From Pseudomonas sp. SID14000 (GTDB lineage: Bacteria; Pseudomonadota; Gammaproteobacteria; Pseudomonadales; Pseudomonadaceae): a stretch of DNA of 64,000 nt. The translations under genes were made by a program, and so were the position numbers. The stretch lies in contig NZ_NFZQ01000013.1 in assembly GCF_002165135.1 (NCBI RefSeq), positions 62,001-126,000 of the forward strand. Direction: 5' to 3'. Each line of letters begins with the position of its first letter. Positions within the stretch are counted from its first letter, which is position 1. Shown in pieces: positions 45,783 to 52,797 of the stretch. The notes beneath the pieces were generated by a model. It was not told the DNA's origin, made no database searches, and saw only the letters and a program-made list of their open reading frames with translations.

Positions 45783-45820
45783 AAAGGCCGCTGCACCCAC
45801 CCAGGTGCAGCGGCCTTTGT
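45783..45820 (-). terminator. Strong terminator for the small PA1414-like gene
   Basis: GGCCGCTGCACC and GGTGCAGCGGCC, 12-bp perfect stem, then on the minus strand T5. It ends the transcript that begins near the ANR box and lies only 6 bp after the stop codon at 45826. Confidence 0.9.
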
Positions 45821-45825
45821 CTGTA

Positions 45826-45954
45826 TCAGCGACGACGCGATTGGCGTTTGCGCTGCTCTTCATCAGTCGGGATCGGCACCGGCTGCAAGGGTGGTGGAAT
45901 CAGCCCCAAGGCGACAGCCAGGTCGTGGAGCCAGTTGGACAGTGGTCTATTCAT
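45826..45954 (-). CDS. Small conserved protein (42 residues), PA1414-like; locus may also act as an sRNA
   Basis: MNRPLSNWLHDLAVALGLIP begins a 42-residue peptide rich in Pro in the middle (IPPPLQPVPIPTD) and ending in a basic RKRQSRRR tail. A strong Shine-Dalgarno AAGGGGG lies about 5 bases upstream. A perfect ANR/FNR box and a promoter-like gap precede it (46069-46082) and a 12-bp terminator follows at once, so a transcript of about 250 nt is expected. The P. aeruginosa PA1414 locus, also anaerobically induced and the source of the sRNA SicX, has this build and a LysR gene beside it. I did not check the match by alignment. Either the peptide, the RNA, or both may be the product. Confidence 0.7.
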   Translation of the reverse strand: MNRPLSNWLHDLAVALGLIPPPLQPVPIPTDEEQRKRQSRRR

Positions 45955-46068
45955 AATGCCCCCTTGACGGGTCAGCCTCACGGCAATTCAATCCTGCGAT
46001 GTTTCATACAGATCATAGCCCTATGTCCTGTATTACGCATGCATCTACACCTACAGATACGGGCCATT

Positions 46069-46082
46069 TTGATACGGATCAA
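46069..46082. promoter_or_regulatory. Perfect ANR/FNR box
   Basis: TTGATACGGATCAA matches TTGAT-N4-ATCAA exactly. It overlaps the stop codon of the LysR gene and lies 115-128 bp upstream of the small ORF start. For a class II promoter (box centred at -41.5), transcription would start near 46034 on the minus strand. Confidence 0.85.
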
Positions 46083-46972
46083 GCCGTAGCGGTGCATTCC
46101 GACGACTGGTTAATCGTTTCGCTTTGTTGCAGGTCGATCCAGGCCTGCAAATTCGCCCCGCGCATGCCCTGGCGCCACATCAACCAGGTGACCGCCTGAT
46201 CGAACGGCGCCTGCATCTGGTGCACCCGCACCCGGTCGCGCCCGGGCAGGCTGTCGAGCATCGACCTGGCCATCATCGCCACGCCCGCGCCAGCGATCAC
46301 GCAGGCCAGCATGCTCTGGTACGACTCGATCTCCATCACCCGGCCCATGGGCGTATGGGCATGGGCATACCAGGCCTCCAGGCGCATGCGGTACGAGCAG
46401 CCCTGGCGGAAGGTGAACACCGCCTTGCCCGCCACATCCTTGGCAGTGTGCACCGCAGGGTGCTCGGGGCTGGTGATCAGCACCAGCTGCTCATCGCACA
46501 ACGGCACGCCATCCAGCCCGGCCAGGCTCGGCGGCCCGTCCACCAGGGCCGCGTCCAGGCTGTGGTTGAGCAGGCCTTCCAGCAGTTCGCCACTGGGCGC
46601 TGCGCGCACCTGCAGGTTTACCGCCGGGTAGGCCTGGTGATAACGCGCCAGCAACCCCGGCAAATGGGTCGCCGCCGTGCTGTACATGGTCCCCAGCACG
46701 AAGTCCCCGGCCGGCTGGCCGCCGCGCACGGCGGCCAGCGCCTCGTCGCGCAAGGCTGACATGCGGTTGGCGTAGTCCAGCAGCACCTTGCCCGCCGGCG
46801 ACAGCTGCAGGCGCTGGCGCTCGCGCAGGAACAGCTCGACACCCAGCTGCTCTTCGAGCTGGCGCAAGCGCGTCGACAGGTTCGACGGCACCCGATGCAG
46901 GCGCTCTGCGGCGCGGGTGACCGAACCCTCCTCGGCCACGGCCTGGAAGATACGCAGTTGGCTGAATTCCAC
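46079..46972 (-). CDS. LysR-family transcriptional regulator (PtrR/PA1413-like)
   Basis: A 297-residue LysR protein. GTG at 46972 is used, giving (M)EFSQLRIFQAVAEEGSVTRAAERLHRVPSNLSTRLRQLEEQLGV, the usual start of this subgroup, with GGAG 7 bases upstream; an in-frame TTG lies 12 bp further up. The binding domain follows. It diverges from an MFS gene (106 bp between the starts) and may regulate it; a TTCAAT-TTT-ATTGAA palindrome is in the gap. Downstream lies the PA1414-like gene, as in P. aeruginosa PA1413. Confidence 0.85.
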   Translation of the reverse strand: MEFSQLRIFQAVAEEGSVTRAAERLHRVPSNLSTRLRQLEEQLGVELFLRERQRLQLSPAGKVLLDYANRMSALRDEALAAVRGGQPAGDFVLGTMYSTAATHLPGLLARYHQAYPAVNLQVRAAPSGELLEGLLNHSLDAALVDGPPSLAGLDGVPLCDEQLVLITSPEHPAVHTAKDVAGKAVFTFRQGCSYRMRLEAWYAHAHTPMGRVMEIESYQSMLACVIAGAGVAMMARSMLDSLPGRDRVRVHQMQAPFDQAVTWLMWRQGMRGANLQAWIDLQQSETINQSSECTATA

Positions 46973-47008
46973 GGCATTCTCCAAAACAGAACAACTTGAT
47001 CATCATTA

Positions 47009-47023
47009 TTCAATTTTATTGAA
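47009..47023. promoter_or_regulatory. Candidate LysR operator in the LysR/MFS divergent region
   Basis: TTCAATTTTATTGAA is a perfect 15-bp palindrome (6-bp arms, 3-bp centre) 36 bp from the LysR start codon and 56 bp from the MFS start. It is a plausible LysR-type site. Confidence 0.5.
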
Positions 47024-47078
47024 AAGAAAACCGTCCTAACCTGCCAGCCATCGCTTACATCCGTGCAGGAGACTTCTC

Positions 47079-48251
47079 ATGTCGCCACTCATTCAACTGC
47101 TGGCCAGCGCCGTGGCGCTGATGATGGCCATGGGCATCGGCCGTTTCGCCCTGACCCCGCAGCTGCCGCAATTGATCGCCGAAGGCCAGTTCGACCTGAC
47201 GGTCGCCGGGCTGGTGGCGGCGGCCAACTACCTGGGTTACTTCATCGGCGCGGTCGACGCCATGTTCGCCCGTGCACCGGGCCAGGTGCGCCTGCGCCTG
47301 CATGGCGGGCTGTGGCTGTGCGTGCTGCTGACCCTGGCCTCATGGGCCGCCGACGGGTTCTGGAGCCACCTGTTGCTGCGCTTCGGCACCGGCGTGGCCA
47401 GCGCCTGGGTGCTGGTGATGATCACCAGCCTCAGCCAACAGGTAGCCAATGCCAACAACCGCCAGCGCCTGGGTGCCCTGGTGTTCGCGGGGCCCGGCCT
47501 GGGCATTGCGCTGACCGGTTTGCTGGCACTGGTGGCGCATTTGTGGGGACTGGGCTCGGCAGCACTGTGGCTGATCTATGCCGTGGCCGCGCTGGTGATG
47601 CTGCTGGCGGTGCGGCCTTGGCTGCCCAGGGCGCTGCAAGCCGCGCCGGTGCCGTCGGCTGCAGGCCAGGGCCCGACGCGCAGTGTCGGCATCGGCCGCC
47701 TGGGGCTGGTTTATGCGCTGTATGGCGTGGGTTACATCCTGCCGGCCACCTTCCTGTCGCAGATGGCCAACCAACAATTCCGCGGGCAGTGGCTGGCCGA
47801 CCTGTTCTGGCCGGCGTTCGGCCTGGCGTCGGCGCTGGGGGTACTGCTGGTGAGCCTGCGGCGTGGTGGCCGCACCTCGACCTGGTTGACCGCCACCCTG
47901 TGGTTGCAGGGGCTGGGCGTGCTGGCCTGCCTGATGGGCGGGGGTATCGGGCTGGCGTTGGGCGTGGTGCTGTGTGGCGGGCCGTTCCTGGCTTGCATGC
48001 AGCTGGTGATGCAGCGCTCGCGGGAGCTGGCGCCGCATGCCACGCAGCGCAATGCCGGGCTGCTGACGGCGTGCTTTGCCCTGGGGCAGTTGAGCGGGCC
48101 GTTGCTGGCGGCGCTCAGCAGCCATTACAGCGGCGGGCTGCAGCCGGCGCTGATGGTGGCGGCGGGAGGGTTGGTGGTGGCTGGGGGGTTGGTGCTGATT
48201 GCCGGCACGGTACAGCAGGGTAGCGCCTGCCAGGCCAAAGCCACATCCTGA
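47079..48251 (+). CDS. MFS transporter, YbfB/YjiJ family
   Basis: A 390-residue inner-membrane protein with twelve hydrophobic helices, beginning MSPLIQLLASAVALMMAMGIGRFALTPQLPQL, the N-terminus typical of the YbfB/YjiJ (DUF1228) group. The substrate is unknown. It diverges from a LysR regulator that may control it. A REP pair follows. Confidence 0.85.
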   Translation: MSPLIQLLASAVALMMAMGIGRFALTPQLPQLIAEGQFDLTVAGLVAAANYLGYFIGAVDAMFARAPGQVRLRLHGGLWLCVLLTLASWAADGFWSHLLLRFGTGVASAWVLVMITSLSQQVANANNRQRLGALVFAGPGLGIALTGLLALVAHLWGLGSAALWLIYAVAALVMLLAVRPWLPRALQAAPVPSAAGQGPTRSVGIGRLGLVYALYGVGYILPATFLSQMANQQFRGQWLADLFWPAFGLASALGVLLVSLRRGGRTSTWLTATLWLQGLGVLACLMGGGIGLALGVVLCGGPFLACMQLVMQRSRELAPHATQRNAGLLTACFALGQLSGPLLAALSSHYSGGLQPALMVAAGGLVVAGGLVLIAGTVQQGSACQAKATS

Positions 48252-48259
48252 ATTGTGGT

Positions 48260-48373
48260 TGCCTGTGCCGGCCTCTTCGCGGGTAAACCCGCTCCCACAG
48301 GTATTACACAGGTCTTGAAGTCTGTGCGGCCCCTGTGGGAGCGGGTTTACCCGCGAAGAGGCCGGCACAGGCT
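48260..48373. repeat. Inverted pair of REP elements
   Basis: GCCTGTGCCGGCCTCTTCGC... (48260-48302) and its inverse (48331-48373), with fully matching outer arms, between convergent MFS and EamA genes. Confidence 0.92.
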
Positions 48374-48378
48374 ACACA

Positions 48379-49305
48379 TTACCCTACAACTTTACGCAAC
48401 TGCTGCTTCACCCAAGGCTCGGCACTCACCAGGATCACCCCCAGCAGCACCATCAACGCGCCAACCACAAAGTTCAGGCTCAGCGGCTCATCCAGCAACA
48501 AAACGCCAAAGGTCACCCCGAACAGCGGGGTGATGAACGAGAACACTGCCAGGTTCGATGCCAGGTATTTGCGCAACAACCAGAACCAGGTCAGGTAGCT
48601 GATGAACGACACCACAATCCCCTGGAACAGCACGCTACCCATCGCCAACGATGTAAACGACACCGCACCGATCTGCCCGCTGAGCAAGGCAATCAGCAGC
48701 AACCCGGCAAAGCCCACCGCCAGTTGATAGAACAGGGTCAAGGTCGCGGGTGCTTCCGACAGCCGCGAGCAACGTACCACCACTGTGGTCGCGCCCCAGG
48801 CCAGCCCGGCGATCACGCCAAAGGCATCCCCCAACAAGGTGCGGCCATCCATGTGCTCGAACGACATGCCGCCGGCAAATGCCATGGCAATGCCGCCGAA
48901 GGCCAGCAGAATCCCCAGCCATTGCAGCAGCCGCAGGCGTTCGCTAGGCAACCTGAAATGCAGGCCCAACGCGGTGAACACCGGCGCGGTATAGAGGAAC
49001 ACCGACATGTGCGCTGCCGAGGTCAGCTTCAGCCCCTCGGCAATGAACAGGAACTCCAGGCCGAACAACCCGCCCGCCACCACCCCGGCACGCCAGGTGC
49101 TGCCGACCTGCTCCCAGCCCCCGCGCCAGCACAGCATCAGGCCCACCAGCACGGCGGCGATGCCATTGCGCAAGGCTGCCTGCATCACCGGCGCGATATC
49201 GATGGCGGCTGTCTTGATCAAGACCTGCTGGCAGCCCCAGATCAGGCACAGCCCTAGCATTACCTGGAAGGCAAAGGCATCAGGGTTCTTGCGGACCGCG
49301 CTCAT
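48379..49305 (-). CDS. EamA/DMT-family transporter
   Basis: A 308-residue inner-membrane protein with ten hydrophobic helices, starting MSAVRKNPDAFAFQVMLGLCLIWGCQQV. Two EamA repeats are visible, the second starting near AGLAWGATTVVVR. Function (metabolite export) is inferred from the family. It starts 106 bp before the DUF2513-like gene's end. No ligand can be assigned. Confidence 0.85.
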   Translation of the reverse strand: MSAVRKNPDAFAFQVMLGLCLIWGCQQVLIKTAAIDIAPVMQAALRNGIAAVLVGLMLCWRGGWEQVGSTWRAGVVAGGLFGLEFLFIAEGLKLTSAAHMSVFLYTAPVFTALGLHFRLPSERLRLLQWLGILLAFGGIAMAFAGGMSFEHMDGRTLLGDAFGVIAGLAWGATTVVVRCSRLSEAPATLTLFYQLAVGFAGLLLIALLSGQIGAVSFTSLAMGSVLFQGIVVSFISYLTWFWLLRKYLASNLAVFSFITPLFGVTFGVLLLDEPLSLNFVVGALMVLLGVILVSAEPWVKQQLRKVVG

Positions 49306-49411
49306 GAGCGGGCCTCTGCGGTGGTCATTGGCATGGGCAAGGGCTCGGCAGTGTTCAGGAACTACCGATTATCGGGTGTCCATGGCCGCCCTTGCCAGCC
49401 TCAAAACGACC

Positions 49412-49807
49412 TCAGGCGATCTGTGCCTTCGCCGACACCTGCTCGAAGGTGGTTTCATCCAGCGCATCCTCCTGCTCGTCCAGCACCTGGCGCGGGTGTT
49501 CGAAGCCGGGGATGCTGCTGTCGATCAGGCTCATCAACCGCGAGCCACGTTCGGTCAGCACGAAATTCTCGCCATTGCCGCCATCTTCTTCGGGCCGGGT
49601 TTCAATGAAACCACGCTCGAACAGCAGCCTTTCGTACTCGCAGGCACGGGTTTTCAGGTGGTCCAGGTCGCCCACCGGCTCCCCCTTGGCAGCCAGTGCC
49701 GCAGCGTGCTGCTCGGCATAGGGGCGTGGCGTAAAGCTGTGACCGGCGCCGTTCTGCACCTCGTGCAGCAAACGCTCGATCAGGTCCCAGTCGTAGGCGA
49801 TGCTCAT
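49412..49807 (-). CDS. DUF2513-like small protein
   Basis: A 131-residue soluble protein. The core resembles DUF2513 (IAYDWDLIERLLHEVQN, then GEPVGDLDHLKTRACEYERLLFERGFIETRPE and TERGSRLMSL), with a winged-helix look. The C-terminus is acidic. Start ATG at 49807 has AGGAGCC about 10 bases upstream; in-frame upstream starts look spurious. It diverges from the toxin-antitoxin operon, 177 bp between the starts. Function unknown; a DNA-binding role would fit. Confidence 0.65.
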   Translation of the reverse strand: MSIAYDWDLIERLLHEVQNGAGHSFTPRPYAEQHAAALAAKGEPVGDLDHLKTRACEYERLLFERGFIETRPEEDGGNGENFVLTERGSRLMSLIDSSIPGFEHPRQVLDEQEDALDETTFEQVSAKAQIA

Positions 49808-49942
49808 GGCTACGGGCTCCTGCTGTGGACGGAAGGGGTACACAGGTTGGGACCTGTCGGTTAGCCGTGGTGTTCCGAAAGATCTTGGCACGGTGATATG
49901 CCACGCTCTGAAGCCGCTGGGACGGCAACAGGCAGAAACCAT

Positions 49943-49971
49943 TTGCTGTCTAGCTACCTGTAGTTTATAAA
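49943..49971 (+). promoter_or_regulatory. Promoter of the toxin-antitoxin operon
   Basis: -35 TTGCTG (49943-49948), 17-bp spacer, -10 TATAAA (49966-49971). The -10 lies inside the palindromic operator. The expected transcription start, near 49978, leaves a leader of only about 6 bases before the toxin ATG. Confidence 0.6.
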
Positions 49972-49976
49972 CTACA
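49959..49976. promoter_or_regulatory. Perfect 18-bp palindromic operator
   Basis: TGTAGTTTATAAACTACA is an exact 18-bp palindrome ending 8 bp before the toxin start and covering the -10 element. It is the expected binding site for autorepression by the antitoxin (or complex). Confidence 0.75.
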
Positions 49977-49984
49977 TTCACTCG

Positions 49985-50287
49985 ATGAAAAAAATCGAAT
50001 CCAGCAGTTTCAGACATTGGGTGACCGGTCTCCGAGACGTTAGTGCCAGAGCCCGAATCATTTCTCGGATCAACCGGTTGATGGAGGGCCTGCCTGGCGA
50101 CGTATCACCGGTTGGCCACGGCGTCAGTGAGCTCAGGGTTCACTATGGGCCTGGCTACCGGGTGTACTTCCATCAGGCTGGAAGCACATTTGTCATTCTG
50201 CTTTGCGGCGGCGACAAAGGCACCCAACAGCGCGACATCAAGGCTGCCCACCAGATTCTGCGTTCGTGGAGGATGCAAAATGACTGA
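49985..50287 (+). CDS. RelE/HigB-like toxin (type II toxin-antitoxin)
   Basis: A 100-residue member of the RelE/ParE-like addiction module killer family (phage-derived Gp49-like/HigB subgroup). The pattern SSFRHWVTGLRDVSARARIISRINRLMEGLPGD followed by GVSELRVHYGPGYRVYFHQAG and LLCGGDKGTQQRDIKAA is characteristic. It would cleave mRNA at the ribosome or inhibit gyrase; the activity cannot be fixed from sequence. It comes first in the operon and overlaps the antitoxin gene by 8 bp. No Shine-Dalgarno sequence precedes the ATG, and the promoter position suggests a near-leaderless mRNA. Confidence 0.88.
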   Translation: MKKIESSSFRHWVTGLRDVSARARIISRINRLMEGLPGDVSPVGHGVSELRVHYGPGYRVYFHQAGSTFVILLCGGDKGTQQRDIKAAHQILRSWRMQND

Positions 50288-50576
50288 AACCTTCTCTGAA
50301 TTCGACCCCGCCCAGTACCTCACAACCCCTGAAGCGATCGCGCAGTTCATGACCGACGCACTCGAAACCGGGGATGCCGGCTATGTCGCCAAGGCTGTAG
50401 GCGTGGTGGCGCGCGCAAAAGGCATGAGCGAGCTGGCTAAAGAAACCGGTCTATCGCGCGAGCAGCTCTATCGGTCTTTCAGTGAGCATGGCAACCCGAC
50501 TCTGAAGTCGTTCCTGACCGTGATGAAGGCGCTGGGAATAGACATGACGGCGCGCCCTCACCTCGCTGGCGGATAA
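50280..50576 (+). CDS. HigA-like antitoxin with helix-turn-helix
   Basis: A 98-residue addiction-module antidote protein. It begins MTETFSEFDPAQYLTTPEAIAQF (linker, then helices) and has an XRE/Cro-like helix-turn-helix near residues 55-85: SELAKETGLSREQLYRSFSEHGNPTLKSFLTVMKALG. The start is the ATG at 50280, overlapping the end of the toxin, so translation is coupled. It would bind the toxin and the 18-bp palindrome. The start is close behind AGGATGC. Confidence 0.88.
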   Translation: MTETFSEFDPAQYLTTPEAIAQFMTDALETGDAGYVAKAVGVVARAKGMSELAKETGLSREQLYRSFSEHGNPTLKSFLTVMKALGIDMTARPHLAGG

Positions 50577-50643
50577 ACGGGCAAGCCCGTTCGATGCCTT
50601 CAATTGGCGCCACTGGGGCTGCTGTGCAGCCCATCTGAAGATG

Positions 50644-50898
50644 TCAGCGCTGTCTCTGCCGAGCTTGCATGTACTGGCGCAGAAACTGATTGATCCGGGT
50701 CTGGTAGCCGCTACCCTGCTCTTTGAACCAGGCGAGCACATCGGAATCCAGGCGAATGGTCACCGTCTGCTTGGCTGGAACTCGCAGCTCGGCCTTGCGG
50801 AAGAAATTTTCATCCAGTTCAGGAATATCCGAGGTATCAATAGCCTGGTCGTCCTGTCGAGCCAGGCGACTCCAGTCAGTTTTCGATGCTTTGGTCAT
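50644..50898 (-). CDS. BrnA-like (DUF4415) ribbon-helix-helix antitoxin, apparently orphan
   Basis: An 84-residue small DNA-binding protein. After a charged N-terminus (MTKASKTDWSRLARQDDQ) comes the BrnA/DUF4415 core: IPELDENFFRKAELRVPAKQTVTIRLDSDVLAWFKEQGSGYQTRINQFLRQYM. The family antitoxin BrnA normally follows BrnT in an operon. Upstream on the minus strand I see no BrnT frame, and the longer ORF start at 51066 has no BrnT motif. The toxin gene seems to be lost. The stop lies 68 bp from the HigA-like gene end (convergent). Confidence 0.72.
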   Translation of the reverse strand: MTKASKTDWSRLARQDDQAIDTSDIPELDENFFRKAELRVPAKQTVTIRLDSDVLAWFKEQGSGYQTRINQFLRQYMQARQRQR

Positions 50899-50996
50899 AA
50901 TTTTGGCCTTCCAAGAAGTGCCACCAGTCGAAGGCGCTGAACTAACGGCCAGGCGCATGCCTCCACCGCGCATCACCACCGCCGGAGGTAGGAAGG

Positions 50997-51269
50997 ATGA
51001 AACTGCTGCTGCCCATTGCCTGCGCCACTGCCCTGTTCTGCGCCCTGCCCGCCTGGGCCTGCACACCGGAAGAAGCGACGCAGAAACGCGAAGAGCTGGC
51101 CGGGTTGGTCACCCAGTTGACCGAGCAGAACCCGCAGAAGGCCAAGGAGATCAATGACGAGCTTCAAGGGATGGAGCTGGGCACGGCGAGCAAGGATTTG
51201 CCCGACAAGTGCCAGTTGATCGACAAGCGGATCAAGGAGTTGAAAGAGGCGGAGAAAAAGGCTGAATAG
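50997..51269 (+). CDS. Small secreted/periplasmic hypothetical protein
   Basis: A 90-residue protein with a signal peptide (MKLLLPIACATALFCALPAWA, cut before CTPEEATQ), followed by a helical charged domain with two cysteines in the mature part (residues 22 and 72). A cysteine right after the predicted cut (AWA-C) could be lipidated but the lipobox is poor. GGAGGTAGGA precedes the ATG. A Pseudomonas family of unknown function. Disulfide formation is possible. Confidence 0.75.
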   Translation: MKLLLPIACATALFCALPAWACTPEEATQKREELAGLVTQLTEQNPQKAKEINDELQGMELGTASKDLPDKCQLIDKRIKELKEAEKKAE

Positions 51270-51284
51270 TTGTCGCCTGTGCTG

Positions 51285-51314
51285 GCCTCTTCGCGGGTAA
51301 ACCCGCGAAGAGGC
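51285..51314. repeat. Compact REP-derived hairpin
   Basis: GCCTCTTCGCGGGT-AA-ACCCGCGAAGAGGC: perfect 14-bp stem with a 2-base centre. It looks like two REP units joined with loss of the CTCCCACAGG part and spacer. It lies 16 bp after the small periplasmic gene and 18 bp from the helicase stop. Confidence 0.9.
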
Positions 51315-51332
51315 TAACACCGTTACCGAGCG

Positions 51333-52655
51333 TTACTCAGCCGCAGGCTTGCGCTTCTTCAGCGGCGCCAGGCCGTCAGCGCTGGCCAGCGGTGCGTTGG
51401 CCTTCGGCTTTGCGGTTGGCTTGCGCTTGGCGGCCGCCTTCTTGTCACCGGTCTTCTTCTCGACCTTTTTCTTCTTGCTACCTGCCGCCTTGCCCGAGGC
51501 CTTGACCTTCTTCGGCCCGCTGTAGGTGCCCTTCACTTCCTTGATCACCCGGCGCTCGAACTGCTGCTTGAGGTAGCGCTCGATGCTCGACATCAGGTTC
51601 CAGTCGTTGTGGGTGATCAGCGAGATCGCCAGGCCTTCGCCACCGGCACGGCCGGTACGGCCTACGCGGTGCACGTACTCGTCACCGCTGCGCGGCATGT
51701 CGAAGTTGATCACCAGGTCCAGGCCGTCGATGTCCAGGCCACGGGCCGCCACGTCGGTAGCCACCAGCACCTTGGAACTACCTTGCTTGAAGCGGTCCAG
51801 GGCCAGCTTGCGGTCCTTCTGGTCCTTCTCGCCATGCAGCACGAAGGCCTTCACGTCCTTGGCCACCAGGTGGCCGTAGATGCGGTCGGCCAGGGCGCGG
51901 GTATTGGTGAAGATGATCGCCTTGTCGAAGGTTTCGTTGGCCAGCAGCCACTGCACGATCTGCTCTTTGTGCTGGTCGTGGTCAGCGGTGATGATCTGCT
52001 GGCGGGTGCCTTCGGCCAGCTGCGAGACGCTGTTGAGCATCAGGTGCTCAGGGTCTTTCAGCACCTTGCCGATGATGTCGCGCAGGGCCGCACCACCGGT
52101 GGTGGCGGAGAACAGCAGGGTCTGCTGGCGGTTCTCGCACTCCTTGCACAGGCGCTCCATGTCTTCGGCGAAGCCCATGTCGAGCATGCGGTCGGCTTCG
52201 TCGAGGATCAGCACCTGCACGTGGGACAGGTCGAGGTTGCCGGCGTTCAGTTGCTCCAGCAGGCGGCCCGGTGTACCGATCAGCACGTCCGGCACCTTGC
52301 GCAGCATGGCGGCCTGTTCCTTGAAGTCTTCACCACCGGTGACCAGGCCCGACTTGATGTAGGTGAACTGCGAGAACAGCTGCACCTGCTTGAGGGTCTG
52401 CTGGGCCAGTTCACGGGTCGGCAGCAGGATCAGCGCACGGATCTCCACGCGGCGCTCGCGCAGGTCGACCAGGCGGTTGAGCAGCGGCAGCACGAAGGCC
52501 GCGGTCTTGCCGCTGCCGGTCTGCGCGGTCACGCGCAGGTCACGCCCTTGCAGGGCCAGGGGGATGGCCGCGGCCTGCACCGGGGTTGGCTCGACAAAGT
52601 TAAGCTCGGCCACGGCTTTAAGCAGGCGTTCGTGCAGGGCGAATTGGGAGAACAC
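51333..52655 (-). CDS. DEAD-box ATP-dependent RNA helicase (SrmB/RhlE-like)
   Basis: A 440-residue RNA helicase. Q-motif at PTPVQ (24-28), Walker A TGSGKT (46-51), DEAD box ILDEADRMLDMGF, motif III SAT, motif VI HRVGRTGRAG. The last about 65 residues are a Lys/Ala-rich basic tail (KKVKASGKAAGSKKKKVEKK). The GTG at 52655 is preferred, giving (M)FSQFALHERLLKAVAELNF, with GAGG about 8 bases upstream; an ATG 39 bp earlier (52694) is an alternative. It likely assists ribosome assembly or mRNA decay. It diverges from the mechanosensitive channel gene. Confidence 0.9.
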   Translation of the reverse strand: MFSQFALHERLLKAVAELNFVEPTPVQAAAIPLALQGRDLRVTAQTGSGKTAAFVLPLLNRLVDLRERRVEIRALILLPTRELAQQTLKQVQLFSQFTYIKSGLVTGGEDFKEQAAMLRKVPDVLIGTPGRLLEQLNAGNLDLSHVQVLILDEADRMLDMGFAEDMERLCKECENRQQTLLFSATTGGAALRDIIGKVLKDPEHLMLNSVSQLAEGTRQQIITADHDQHKEQIVQWLLANETFDKAIIFTNTRALADRIYGHLVAKDVKAFVLHGEKDQKDRKLALDRFKQGSSKVLVATDVAARGLDIDGLDLVINFDMPRSGDEYVHRVGRTGRAGGEGLAISLITHNDWNLMSSIERYLKQQFERRVIKEVKGTYSGPKKVKASGKAAGSKKKKVEKKTGDKKAAAKRKPTAKPKANAPLASADGLAPLKKRKPAAE

Positions 52656-52797
52656 GGAGGTAACCTCAGGCAAGTGCGGAAAATTCAGTTGCATAGGGTA
52701 ACGTTTTCTGCCGCCTTAGCCGAATTTCTTTTGGCAACTTTGTCGCCATCCGCGTTCTAATGGCGCTTCGTTTGGCAACAAGACCGTACGCAAGCCC

